Shown piece by piece: positions 34,610-43,550 of a stretch of 64,000 bases of DNA. The stretch's first letter is position 1, and the number at the start of each line of letters is the position of its first letter. The notes below the pieces were generated by a model. It was given only the letters and a program-made list of their open reading frames with translations, did not search any database and had not been told where the DNA came from. The position numbers and the translations under genes were made by a program. The DNA is taken from assembly GCA_944323695.1 (NCBI GenBank), contig CALUTI010000001.1:217582-281581 (forward strand). Reading direction: 5' to 3'. The stretch is from Candidatus Gastranaerophilales bacterium (GTDB lineage: Bacteria; Cyanobacteriota; Vampirovibrionia; Gastranaerophilales; Gastranaerophilaceae).

Positions 34610-35991
34610 TGGAAACAGTAACTAACAAGACATTAGAAAAGCTTAAATATGATTTAGTCAGAGCAGGGCTTGTACAGTATGAAGTTATTGAGCAGGCTGA
34701 TGAGATTTCCAATGCCCAAAATATTAATATAGGTCAGGCGCTTATAAATTCCGGAGTTATAACCGAAGAAACTCTGCTGAAGTTTTTGGAATCAAGGCTC
34801 CACATACCGTACGTGAACCTTGAGGATTACTCGCTTGACCCGAATTGCCTCAAATACGTAAGCTTTTCCGATGCAAAAAGATACCGTATAATTCCGCTTT
34901 TTAAAATAGAAGATACCCTGACGGTTGCAATGGCAGATCCTCTGGATTTGTTTGCGATTGATAAGATTATAGAAACCGCTGAATGCTCAATTGAGCCGGT
35001 AATTTCATCCGAAAGTGCCATTATTAAAAAAATTGACGAATATTATAAAAATGACAGTACTGTAGGGGAAATTTTTACGGATACGAATTCCGAATATGAT
35101 TGGCGTGATGAGCTTCATAGTGAAGATTTAAGCGACAACCACATCCAAAAAATAATCCGTGCGATTTTAAAACAAGCTATCATGGAAGGTGTTCATGAAG
35201 TCACTTTTCAGGGTGAAGACAGTGGCTTTGGCGTAAATTTCAAAAAAAACGGTGAAATTTTAAACAAAGGAACAATTCCTTCTGTTTTGACATCATCCTT
35301 TACCGCAAAACTTAAAACTATAGCGGAACTTGACCCTTCTGTATCGGAAGTTCCGCAGCTCGGCAAATTGAATTTCAAAGTTGATGATGTTCAGGTAGTT
35401 GCAAGCATATCAACTTTCCCGACTATTATGGGCGAAAGAATTTTTATAAAAATATACAAACCGCCTAAAGCCTTAAATAAAATTATAACCGCGGATAAGC
35501 AATTAAAACTTGTAAGAAAATCACTAAATGAACCGGGAATAATTTTGGTCTGCGGATCACCTTTAAGCGGAAAAACCCACGTTATTTATTCACTTCTTTT
35601 GGAAGCCGTAAAACAGGGCGCAAAAAATATTATGACGCTTGAAAGTATTGCAAAATATACTCTAAAAGGCGTTAATCAATGCGAATTGAACGAAAACATC
35701 GGTTTTAATATGGATAAAGCTTCAAGGTTCATCGAATTCCAGTCACCGGATATAATTTATCTTGAAGGGATAAAAACCAAGGAATCTTTTGATTATTTTT
35801 CAGGGCTTGTATTTGACGGCAAAACAATTATTATGGAGTTTTTAGCAAACAACATGGAAGATATGCGTAATAAAATGGCATTTTCCGACTTTGAGACACT
35901 TAAATCGCTTATCAATTGTATGATATTTATCCACTCAAAAGACAGCATAGAAGTCTTTGACAAAGAAACTATCCAGAAATATCTGGCATAA
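34609..35991 (+). CDS. degenerate PilB/GspE-like protein (MshEN domain plus defective ATPase)
   Basis: 460 residues. Residues about 35-145 form a T2SSE_N/MshEN-type domain (NIGQALINSGVITEETLLKFLESRL), which in relatives can bind cyclic di-GMP. The C-terminal half keeps a P-loop, GSPLSGKT at 316-323, but the Walker B region reads SPDIIYLEGIKT rather than DPDIIxxGEIRD, the His box is EFLANN instead of LHTND, and the four-Cys zinc motif is missing. It is shorter than PilB (~550). I read it as a regulatory pseudo-ATPase of the pilus/secretion family, coupled to the response regulator. Confidence 0.8.
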   Translation: METVTNKTLEKLKYDLVRAGLVQYEVIEQADEISNAQNINIGQALINSGVITEETLLKFLESRLHIPYVNLEDYSLDPNCLKYVSFSDAKRYRIIPLFKIEDTLTVAMADPLDLFAIDKIIETAECSIEPVISSESAIIKKIDEYYKNDSTVGEIFTDTNSEYDWRDELHSEDLSDNHIQKIIRAILKQAIMEGVHEVTFQGEDSGFGVNFKKNGEILNKGTIPSVLTSSFTAKLKTIAELDPSVSEVPQLGKLNFKVDDVQVVASISTFPTIMGERIFIKIYKPPKALNKIITADKQLKLVRKSLNEPGIILVCGSPLSGKTHVIYSLLLEAVKQGAKNIMTLESIAKYTLKGVNQCELNENIGFNMDKASRFIEFQSPDIIYLEGIKTKESFDYFSGLVFDGKTIIMEFLANNMEDMRNKMAFSDFETLKSLINCMIFIHSKDSIEVFDKETIQKYLA

Positions 35992-35992
35992 G

Positions 35993-36730
35993 TTATTTAG
36001 CAATATAAAATACCAGATTAATCAAAAAGTCAGCAATAAGCATATACAGCGTTGACAAAATAGCTGCCTGTGTTGTTGAAATACCGACTTCTTTTGCGCC
36101 GCCTCTGGTTTCATAGCCCTGAGTAGCACAAACAAGTGCGATTAACCCGCCAAAAATTGACGCTTTCAAAAGACTTATATAAATATCACGTGTTGAAAGC
36201 CATGCCCAGACTGAATTCATATATCTTGCGGGGTGAAGATCAATAGTAACGGAGGAAACAAGCATTCCACCCAAAACACCAATAACTTCGGCAATTAATA
36301 CTACCATAGGAACAGTAATCATAGCGGCAATTATTCTAGGAGTAAAATAATAACCTACAGGATCAACTTTCAACGTTTTCATAGCATCGACTTGTGACGT
36401 AACCTGCATATTAGCGATTTCCGCAGAAATAGCAGTACCTGCACGTGCGCCTATTGCAAGTGCGACAAAACCTGGTGCTATTTCCCGTATCATAACAATA
36501 GCAATTGTCCCGCCGATGTAGGTTTCCGCGCCTGACATCAGAAATTGTTTTGCCACCTGAACCGCAATTACTGCTGCAGCAATAAACGCAATTGACAAGG
36601 ATATTATTAAAGAATCATAACTTATTGATGCTGCCTGACCGATTATACTTGAAAACTTTACCTGCCTTTGCAGCAAATACTTCAAGCTTTTGAATAAGTT
36701 TATAACACACAGGCCGAAAAAATTTATCAT
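35993..36730 (-). CDS. mlaE: MlaE-family lipid ABC transporter permease
   Basis: 245 residues with about five hydrophobic segments and the signature VREIAPGFVALAIGARAGTA...ISAEIANMQVTSQVDAMKTL. The family (MlaE, cyanobacterial and plastid TGD1) moves phospholipids between membranes with an ATPase (MlaF) and an MCE protein (MlaD); neither is next to it. It is convergent with the PilB-like gene. It supports an outer-membrane-bearing cell. Confidence 0.92.
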   Translation of the reverse strand: MINFFGLCVINLFKSLKYLLQRQVKFSSIIGQAASISYDSLIISLSIAFIAAAVIAVQVAKQFLMSGAETYIGGTIAIVMIREIAPGFVALAIGARAGTAISAEIANMQVTSQVDAMKTLKVDPVGYYFTPRIIAAMITVPMVVLIAEVIGVLGGMLVSSVTIDLHPARYMNSVWAWLSTRDIYISLLKASIFGGLIALVCATQGYETRGGAKEVGISTTQAAILSTLYMLIADFLINLVFYIAK

Positions 36731-36752
36731 ACAAAAAATATATCACGAACAA

Positions 36753-37427
36753 CTAATTTTTGGCAAGATTTGCGCTTTTAATAAATTGTTTTGCATCGTT
36801 AATCGGAATAGCAAACCCTATACCGATATTTGATATATTATTATCCGGATTATAAATTGATTGGTTAATCCCGATAACTTCACCCGCAGAATTCAATAAC
36901 GGTCCGCCGGAGCAGCCCGGGTTAATCGCGGCATCAGTTTGAATTCTGTTTTTTGTATAATCGATTCTTGATACAATTCCCTGCGTGAGAGTTCCGTAGA
37001 ACCCGAAAGGATTACCTATTGCAAGAACCTTCTGCCCCACTTTTATTTCTTCGGAATCACCAAAAGCCACCGTCTGCAAACTATTTTCCGGCTCGATTTT
37101 TAAAAGTGCCAAATCTTTGCTTTTACCCATTTTTGCAATAACTTTAGCCTTATAAACTTTTCCGTTATACATTGTGACATCAATATCTTTACAATCTTCA
37201 ACCACATGAGAGCCTGTAAGTATTACCCCGTCTTTTGAAATAACACATCCGGTTCCGGCAGATACACCGTCATCCAATTGCGCATCTATTGCAACTATTG
37301 CAGGATTTATCTTTTCGTAAACCGCAATATTTATCTTTTCATCCGGTTCGTAATTGACCGCATAAGCAGGTGATAATCCTATAATTATAGACACAACAAC
37401 ATAAAATATTTTCTTAAACATAATCAT
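36753..37427 (-). CDS. trypsin-like serine protease, HtrA/S1C type without PDZ
   Basis: 224 residues. Signal peptide to about Ala23 (AYA). Catalytic triad His74 (GSHVVED), Asp105 (KDLALLKIE), Ser173 in GCSGGPLLN, where most HtrA proteins have GNSGGP. The protein ends after the protease domain; there is no PDZ domain. It is probably a periplasmic or envelope quality-control or processing protease. A second Met at residue 3 is an equally good start. Confidence 0.9.
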   Translation of the reverse strand: MIMFKKIFYVVVSIIIGLSPAYAVNYEPDEKINIAVYEKINPAIVAIDAQLDDGVSAGTGCVISKDGVILTGSHVVEDCKDIDVTMYNGKVYKAKVIAKMGKSKDLALLKIEPENSLQTVAFGDSEEIKVGQKVLAIGNPFGFYGTLTQGIVSRIDYTKNRIQTDAAINPGCSGGPLLNSAGEVIGINQSIYNPDNNISNIGIGFAIPINDAKQFIKSANLAKN

Positions 37428-37486
37428 ATTATGTATAATTTAAAGCGACAAAGTATTGCCGAAAAATATTAATTTTCGGTTACTTC

Positions 37487-37515
37487 TTGAAATTATTAAA
37501 ATTTTAATGTATAAT
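37487..37515 (+). promoter_or_regulatory. strong sigma70-type promoter for the Ycf23-like gene
   Basis: TTGAAA (37487-37492), 17-base spacer, TATAAT (37510-37515), then AAAAAGGAG and ATG 37539. A hairpin CCGAAAA...TTTTCGG lies just upstream (37459-37479). Confidence 0.72.
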
Positions 37516-37538
37516 TCAGCAAAAAGGAGAATTTCATT

Positions 37539-38297
37539 ATGACAAGAATTGATTTATTCAAACAACACTTACAAGAAAAAAAAGCAGTTAAAGTTATTGC
37601 AGGTATTGACAATTTTGATATCGTAAATATCAAAAAAGTAGTATCTTCTGCTGAAAATTCAGGTGCAAGCGCTGTTGATATCTGTGCTAAAGAAGAAATC
37701 GTTAAAGAAATTCGTTCAATGACAGAATTACCTTTGTTCGTATCTTCAATAGTTCCTCAAGAACTTGTAAAAGCAGTAGATTTAGGCGCTGATGCAATTG
37801 AACTCGGTAACTTTGACGTTTTGTATAAAAAAGGAATTTCTTTCACTGCTCAAGATGTTTTGAGATTAACAAAAGAAACTCTTGAACTGTTAGGCGACAG
37901 AGAAACCTTCTTCTCAGTAACAATTCCAGGCGAAATTGCTATTGCCGAACAAATTGAATTGGCAAGAGAATTGGAAGCTATGGGTATTGATTTAATCCAA
38001 ACAGAAGGACATTTCTCAAAAGATTCTCAAGCTGACGGTGTAAGAGGTCTTATGGAAAGAGCAGAACTCACAATTTCTAACACAATTGAACTTGCAAGAA
38101 ATATTGAAATGCCTATAATGACAGCAACAGGAATCAACCCGACAACCGCACCGTTTGCATTTGCGGCAGGTGCCTCAGCAATCGGCGTAGGATCTTGCAT
38201 TAATAAGATGGATTCAACATTGTCTATGATGGCAACTATCAGAAACCTTGTTGAAATCGCTGAGAAAAATGCAGTAAAAACTATGGAATTGGTTTAA
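37539..38297 (+). CDS. Ycf23/DUF561 family TIM-barrel-like protein
   Basis: 252 residues. The sequence is regular beta-alpha, with VKVIAGIDNFDIVNI, GASAVDIC, LPLFVSSIVPQEL, GADAIELGNFDVLY, DLIQTEGHFS, and glycine-rich ATGINPTTAPFAFAAGASAIGVGS, which could bind a phosphate. It matches the DUF561/Ycf23 proteins of cyanobacteria and algal plastids, whose function is not established. Strong promoter and ribosome binding site suggest good expression. A terminator follows. Confidence 0.85.
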   Translation: MTRIDLFKQHLQEKKAVKVIAGIDNFDIVNIKKVVSSAENSGASAVDICAKEEIVKEIRSMTELPLFVSSIVPQELVKAVDLGADAIELGNFDVLYKKGISFTAQDVLRLTKETLELLGDRETFFSVTIPGEIAIAEQIELARELEAMGIDLIQTEGHFSKDSQADGVRGLMERAELTISNTIELARNIEMPIMTATGINPTTAPFAFAAGASAIGVGSCINKMDSTLSMMATIRNLVEIAEKNAVKTMELV

Positions 38298-38311
38298 TAA
38301 ATTTACCATTT

Positions 38312-38343
38312 AAAAAAGCGGGGCAATTTGTCCCGCTTTTTTT
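38312..38343. terminator. bidirectional intrinsic terminator
   Basis: AAAAAAGCGGG and CCCGCTTTTTTT around a short loop, shared by the convergent Ycf23-like and prepilin C genes. Confidence 0.88.
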
Positions 38344-39295
38344 ATTTCTCGTGTAAATATTTATAACTGCAGCCGGCACCGGACGCTTGCACAATATAAT
38401 TTGCATCTTTCATGCCAATATTTTCTGAACATCCCCAAATTCCAAAGCCTTCAGACGGTTCTGCCAAAGAACAAGGTGCTTCTTCGTCCATACATCTGGT
38501 TCCTGCTGCACCAAACGGCGCGAATCCCAATTCTTCAATATAAACATTATTTTGCTGGCTTGAACCTTTCATAAGTGAAATTGCATATACATCTTTTCCT
38601 AAAATATTTGGTCCGCCCTGAAAATTATTTACATCTACTAATATTGTCAATCCGCTATGCATACTTCCAAAATACACAGCTACACCATTTTTTAATAAAG
38701 CTGCTTTATTCATGACATCATAAGAATTTAGTGTTCCTCCGGCTAAAGATTTATATCTTAACTCAGTAGAAGCATATGATACTGCACTCCATTTATTCCT
38801 AATATCGGATTCCAGTCGATTAGAGTAATTATCACATTTATTTGTGTCATAATCACCACTGGCCGCACAAGTTTCAATAACATTCATATTCTCCAACAAC
38901 AAATCAATAAATTCTCTTGACATAGCATTCACACCTGCATTTGAAACTATTAAACGAGGATTGTTAGCTGCAACCATTTTAAACGAACTATTCAATATCG
39001 CATAACATTCTTTCCATTTTGCATGAAAATGCATTTCCTGAATTTTACTTATTAGTGTCGGAATAGTTAACGCTGCTACTACACCGATTATACCTAAAGT
39101 TATTAATACCTCTGCTAATGTAAAAGCCTTATTTTTATAAAAGGCAGAAATTATTTTCTCGACGACGCTCTCACCTCCGGCTCCGCTATGGTCTCGAAAA
39201 TAATCCCTGCCTTTTATACTATGCCCAAAGTTCTTGCTATTACTACTTAGAGGAGACGCCCCCCCCCCGTTTCCGAAGATTTTTCTTATGTTCAT
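38342..39295 (-). CDS. prepilin-like protein C, phase-variable by a G tract, in frame
   Basis: 317 residues from ATG 39295 with AAGGAG just upstream. Codons 10-13 run through ten G (39259-39268), giving MNIRKIFGNGGGASPLSSNS, so the gene is open in this assembly. The first 40 bases match the prepilin B start closely. The prepilin signal NKAFTLAEVLITLGIIGVVAAL begins at residue 56, so the leader is about 57 residues, long for a prepilin. The mature part has eight Cys clustered toward the C terminus (CMDEEAPCSLAEP, GIWGCSEN, GAGCSYKY). Predicted as a fibre subunit or pseudopilin. Confidence 0.85.
   Translation of the reverse strand: MNIRKIFGNGGGASPLSSNSKNFGHSIKGRDYFRDHSGAGGESVVEKIISAFYKNKAFTLAEVLITLGIIGVVAALTIPTLISKIQEMHFHAKWKECYAILNSSFKMVAANNPRLIVSNAGVNAMSREFIDLLLENMNVIETCAASGDYDTNKCDNYSNRLESDIRNKWSAVSYASTELRYKSLAGGTLNSYDVMNKAALLKNGVAVYFGSMHSGLTILVDVNNFQGGPNILGKDVYAISLMKGSSQQNNVYIEELGFAPFGAAGTRCMDEEAPCSLAEPSEGFGIWGCSENIGMKDANYIVQASGAGCSYKYLHEK
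39259..39268 (-). repeat. homopolymeric G tract (10), putative phase switch of prepilin C
   Basis: Ten G on the coding strand. n = 10 keeps the frame from the ATG to the pilin; loss or gain of one would stop translation early. Same position and context as in prepilin B. Confidence 0.75.
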
Positions 39296-39348
39296 CAGCT
39301 TTCTCCTTTTTTAATAATAATATCATAATTTAATCAAATTGCCATACT

Positions 39349-39372
39349 CATTACATTTATTTACATGTAATG
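39349..39372. promoter_or_regulatory. palindrome between prepilin C and glycosyltransferase genes
   Basis: CATTACAT-N8-ATGTAATG, an 8-base inverted repeat in the divergent intergenic region. It could be an operator; no regulator is identified. Confidence 0.35.
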
Positions 39373-39420
39373 GAAATTTTTTATACTTTTAACTAAAATG
39401 TTTATCAGGAAGGAATTGGC

Positions 39421-40977
39421 ATGGAATACATTTTAGATTTATTATACATTTATATAGCGGTTTATTCAGTGTATTTTTTGGCGTTAGCTTTGAGAAACCT
39501 TAAAGATAAGCCTTTCAAAATAGAAAAAAGATACGCACAATACGAAGAAAAAGACCATCTTGCGGTTGTAATTTATTCGCATAACAACAAATCGACTCTC
39601 GAGAGCCTTATTAATCAGCTAAAATTACAGGATTATCCTATTGACTGCTTTAAAGTTTTCGCAATTTTAGACAACTGCAATGACGGATCTGAAACGATTT
39701 TCAATACAAACAGATTTGTAAATGTTATTAATTTTAAAGATAACGGCACTCTCGGCAAAGATCAGTCAGTATCTTTATTAATTGAACAACTCACACAGGA
39801 TCAATGGATTGATTCATATATATTTATTGATGCAACAAGAAGTATTTCTAACGACTTTTTATCAACTGTTAATTCCGCGCTGGTTAAAAATTCCGTCCTA
39901 AGCGGTGAAACTCTAATGCTTACCGATAATCTTGATATTATTGACAGCATTAAAGCAATTTATTTAAAATACCACATGAATTTTATAAGAAAGGCAAGAA
40001 CATTATTCGGGCTTGCTGTTCAGGCAGATTCAGGATTATTCATAATCAAAAAAGAAATTGTCGACAGAATTGGTGAAGTTGACTTTAAAGATATAAACAG
40101 CGAGCTTAAATACAGCCTTTTGTTATCAAAAATAGGCTACAGATGTGCTTATAATCCGAATATTCAAACTTTTGTAAATGCTGAAGGCTATATTTTCAGA
40201 CGCCCGAGACTTTCTCAAAGGTTAAAATTATTTATAAATTGCTTTAAAAGCATCTTTACGAAAAACTTTGTATTTACAGAACATGTATTTTCACTTATCG
40301 CACCGAATTTCTGGGTGCTGGTAATTGCGTATCTCGGATTAATGAAACATTCATACAAATATTATTTCTTTGTTGATTTCAAAGTTGTTTTGTTCACATT
40401 TATGCTTTTAATCGCCGGTTTTGCAATCAGCTTGATTAATTCAAAATTGAACATAAAAGAAATAATTTTACTTTGCTTATACCCGATATATTCAATAGGA
40501 CACATAATCAAAAACCTTCCGCCAATTCGCAACATTCTTGCTAAAGTTGCAAACGGCAGAGTATCAAGCGAAAAAGATAAACTCTCAATTGATGTTGTTG
40601 TATCAACAGGAAAAAGTGATCTGCCTTGCAAATTGGAATTCATATCAGATAAAGAGCTTTCAAAAGTAAGATTTATCTTCAAAAACAAAAAATACACAAC
40701 AGGCGGCCACTTGAGAATGATTGACGCACTGCAGGAATTAAAATCAAAACTTGACGACTACGGGTTCATTTTAAAAATCTGCAACTGCTGCTCGCATTTC
40801 ACATCAAGCGTTGACGGCTCCACAAATATGCTAAAAGGCACCTGCAGCTGCGATTATCCGAGTCCTTCCTTAAAAGAACCAAAACCGACTTTAATTTGGA
40901 ATTCCTGCTCAAAATTTTCACCGGCAAGATTAAACAATCTTATTGAAGAAATGGTTTCCAAAGGACGCGAAAATTAA
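39421..40977 (+). CDS. membrane glycosyltransferase family 2 protein with Cys-rich C terminus
   Basis: 518 residues: N-terminal membrane anchor (1-25), GT2-like domain (LAVVIYSHNNKSTLESLI, FAILDNCNDGS, IFIDATRSIS), then three or so membrane segments (about 285-365) as in processive synthases. The expected QxxRW is not clear: QRLKLFINC lies in the place. After residue ~385 comes an extra domain ending in a Cys cluster (ICNCCSHF, GTCSCDYP, WNSCSKF) that I do not recognise. It probably makes or modifies a surface glycan. AAGGA precedes the ATG. It ends 4 bases inside the convergent folC. Confidence 0.8.
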   Translation: MEYILDLLYIYIAVYSVYFLALALRNLKDKPFKIEKRYAQYEEKDHLAVVIYSHNNKSTLESLINQLKLQDYPIDCFKVFAILDNCNDGSETIFNTNRFVNVINFKDNGTLGKDQSVSLLIEQLTQDQWIDSYIFIDATRSISNDFLSTVNSALVKNSVLSGETLMLTDNLDIIDSIKAIYLKYHMNFIRKARTLFGLAVQADSGLFIIKKEIVDRIGEVDFKDINSELKYSLLLSKIGYRCAYNPNIQTFVNAEGYIFRRPRLSQRLKLFINCFKSIFTKNFVFTEHVFSLIAPNFWVLVIAYLGLMKHSYKYYFFVDFKVVLFTFMLLIAGFAISLINSKLNIKEIILLCLYPIYSIGHIIKNLPPIRNILAKVANGRVSSEKDKLSIDVVVSTGKSDLPCKLEFISDKELSKVRFIFKNKKYTTGGHLRMIDALQELKSKLDDYGFILKICNCCSHFTSSVDGSTNMLKGTCSCDYPSPSLKEPKPTLIWNSCSKFSPARLNNLIEEMVSKGREN

Positions 40978-42125
40978 AGTTTTTGAAGAAGTTCTTTTAT
41001 CATATAAAAAGATCCGCAGACAACGGTTAATTTCCCGTCATTGTAATCAAAATTCCGCGATGTAAATTCAAATGAAGGATACGGGCATACAGCCTGAAGT
41101 TCTTCTACCTCTGCAGAATTCGGATAATTGAAGTGATAGAAATAAATTTCATCATTTTTATCAAACAATTCTGCAATCATAGTTTTGTAATCTTTATTTT
41201 TAAGACAGCCGAAAATAAACCGCTTGGGCATATTCATATAATAAAAATCAAGACTTTGCCTTAGTGCACGGATACCGTTCGGATTATGGGCTGCATCTAT
41301 TATCATGTTTTTTTCGTGGATATACTGAAACCTGCAGGGATGCTGAACTTTTTTCAAGCCGTTTTGAATAGTATTTTCTGATATTTTTGGGAATAAATAT
41401 CGGACGGCGGTCAAGGCAAGCGACAAATTTTCCTGCTGATAAAGTCCTTTTAATGCAAGATTTGTAGTATCTTCAAACGGCGATACCATAATCATCAGAG
41501 AATTTTTTTTATCTGCCGTATCTTTTATAATTTCATAGCCTTCGTAGGTGATAACAGGGCAATTTTCTTTTATAATGCCGGATTTTTCAAACGCAATCTG
41601 CTCTAAAGTATTACCTAAGCGCTCTGTATGGTCAAAATCTATGTGGGTTATTATTGAACACAAATTTGATTTGATAACGTTAGTAGCGTCAAATCTTCCG
41701 CCAAGTCCCGTTTCCAGCACGACCACATCAACATTATTGTCTGCGAAGTATTTAAACATAACAGCTGTAAGAATTTCAAATTCCGTAAGATGAATTTGAT
41801 TTTTGTCGGCAAGATTGCAAACATCATTGATATATCCGGCAAAATCCTCTTTAGAAATATCCTTGCCGGAAATTTTTATCCTTTCCGTATATTCAAAAAT
41901 ATGCGGGCTTGTGTACAAACCGACACGCATGCCGGCTTCTTTTAAAACAGAAGCGATAATTGCACATACAGAGCCTTTGCCGTTTGTTCCCGCAACGTGA
42001 ATACATTTGAGTTTGTCTTGAGGATTTTCTAAAAGCTCAAGTACTTTTGAAATTCTTTCCAGCCCGAGTTCAATATAGAATTTCCCCTGACTTGTCAAAA
42101 GTTTTACTGCATCTTCATAATTCAT
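40974..42125 (-). CDS. folC: folylpolyglutamate/dihydrofolate synthase
   Basis: 383 residues, shorter than the usual 420-430. The Mur-ligase-type ATP loop HVAGTNGKGSV is at 43-53, the folate loop YTSPHIFEYTERI follows, then ETGLGGRFDATN and DHTERLG, and AAHNPNGIRAL in the C-terminal domain. It adds Glu to folate (and perhaps makes dihydrofolate). It is the last gene of the murC-to-folC series, 2 bases after nadE. Confidence 0.93.
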   Translation of the reverse strand: MNYEDAVKLLTSQGKFYIELGLERISKVLELLENPQDKLKCIHVAGTNGKGSVCAIIASVLKEAGMRVGLYTSPHIFEYTERIKISGKDISKEDFAGYINDVCNLADKNQIHLTEFEILTAVMFKYFADNNVDVVVLETGLGGRFDATNVIKSNLCSIITHIDFDHTERLGNTLEQIAFEKSGIIKENCPVITYEGYEIIKDTADKKNSLMIMVSPFEDTTNLALKGLYQQENLSLALTAVRYLFPKISENTIQNGLKKVQHPCRFQYIHEKNMIIDAAHNPNGIRALRQSLDFYYMNMPKRFIFGCLKNKDYKTMIAELFDKNDEIYFYHFNYPNSAEVEELQAVCPYPSFEFTSRNFDYNDGKLTVVCGSFYMIKELLQKL

Positions 42126-42127
42126 AA

Positions 42128-43540
42128 TTAATAAAACCTTTGCATAACGGGCAAATCAACTCCATTTGTAAACGAACGTTCGGTAAGCCTTACGCCAAGG
42201 CAGCATTGTTTACGTTTGAATTGTGCTCTGTATATTTTTTTAATCGTATCCAAAACAAGCTCAGTACCGTATTTTGCTCCGATTTCTTCAACAGGTCTGT
42301 TTTGTTCAACATACATTTCAATAATATCGTCAAGCACGGCATATTCAGGGAGCCTATCCTGATCTTTCTGCCCCGGATGAAGCTCTGCAGACGGCGCTTT
42401 ATCAATAATTGCCTGCGGAATTCTTTCGGTTTCACGATTAATATATGCAGAAAGTTTATACACATTTGTTTTTGTCAAATCACAAATTAAATTCAGACCG
42501 CCTGCAAGATCGCCGTATAAGGTTCCAAACCCCATGGCAGCTTCTGATTTATTGCTTGTGGATAAAAGCAATCTGTTATCACGATTTGAGAAAAACATCA
42601 ATATAATCGCTCTCAAGCGCGCCTGCAAATTTTCTTCCGCCAAATCCTGCTTATGTTCGTGTGCAATTTTTTCCATAAAATTGTCAAACAAAGGCGTAAT
42701 AGAATGTTTTTCGGTTTTTATTCCAAGATTTTGCGCTAAAGCAACTGAATCTGTCACGCTGCCTTCTGATGAATACATACTCGGCATCATAACACCCAAA
42801 ACATTTTCAGCACCCATAGCATCAGCCGCGAGAACAGCTGTTAATGCACTGTCAATTCCGCCTGAAAGACCGAGAATTATCTTTTTAAATCCGGTATTTT
42901 CACAATATTCTCTCAATGCATAGGTCAAAACCTTATATACTACTTCTTCGATTTGGGATTCTTCATATTGAATTACGTCGGAAAAATCAATAATTTGACA
43001 GGCCGTTTCACATACCGGCATATTCAAAACAAGCTCGTTTTCTCTGTTTTTAGCAAAGCTTCCGCCGGCAAATACATTCTCATCAGCCATACCAACAGCA
43101 TTTACATATATAAAATCGTTTCTTGTACTTATGCTGTCAATAAAATTCCTATATTCATTCATAACGAAATATTTATTTTTTGCAAGAACATACAAATCGC
43201 AAATGACATCATCTCTAAAGATTTCATCCACATAAACATTTTTGCCCTGAATTATATAAAAACCGTCTTCAGATACGCAGAGTTCGCCGTTTTGGATTAA
43301 AACATCGCCAATCAAGACAGCCTTATCATAATTTTGCTGTGCAATTTTTTCGTAAAATGCCATCTCCGCATTCTGCGCTCTGTCATCAAATACAAGATCT
43401 TTTACTCCAGTATCTTCCATATCATATTGCGGAAAAACTATTAAATCGCAATCTGTATTTTCGATTTGTTCTGTAATCTGCTTATAATTAAAATCAAAAT
43501 CCGCTGTTTTAAATCTTGTCTGTGCTAATGCAACTTTCAT
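42128..43540 (-). CDS. nadE: NAD+ synthetase with reduced amidase domain
   Basis: 470 residues; glutamine-dependent enzymes are usually ~540 or more. The C-terminal synthetase domain is intact: SGGIDS at 226-231, STSNKSE and YGDLAGGLN. The N-terminal nitrilase-like domain is reduced: the position of the catalytic Glu in FPEL is Gln38 (VFPQYD), the Lys loop is not seen, and the segment that normally holds the nucleophilic Cys is shortened to DDVICDLYVL. So the enzyme may use free ammonia. AGGAG is before the ATG. Downstream of ftsQ by 10 bases. Confidence 0.88.
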   Translation of the reverse strand: MKVALAQTRFKTADFDFNYKQITEQIENTDCDLIVFPQYDMEDTGVKDLVFDDRAQNAEMAFYEKIAQQNYDKAVLIGDVLIQNGELCVSEDGFYIIQGKNVYVDEIFRDDVICDLYVLAKNKYFVMNEYRNFIDSISTRNDFIYVNAVGMADENVFAGGSFAKNRENELVLNMPVCETACQIIDFSDVIQYEESQIEEVVYKVLTYALREYCENTGFKKIILGLSGGIDSALTAVLAADAMGAENVLGVMMPSMYSSEGSVTDSVALAQNLGIKTEKHSITPLFDNFMEKIAHEHKQDLAEENLQARLRAIILMFFSNRDNRLLLSTSNKSEAAMGFGTLYGDLAGGLNLICDLTKTNVYKLSAYINRETERIPQAIIDKAPSAELHPGQKDQDRLPEYAVLDDIIEMYVEQNRPVEEIGAKYGTELVLDTIKKIYRAQFKRKQCCLGVRLTERSFTNGVDLPVMQRFY

Positions 43541-43550
43541 TATTACTCCT

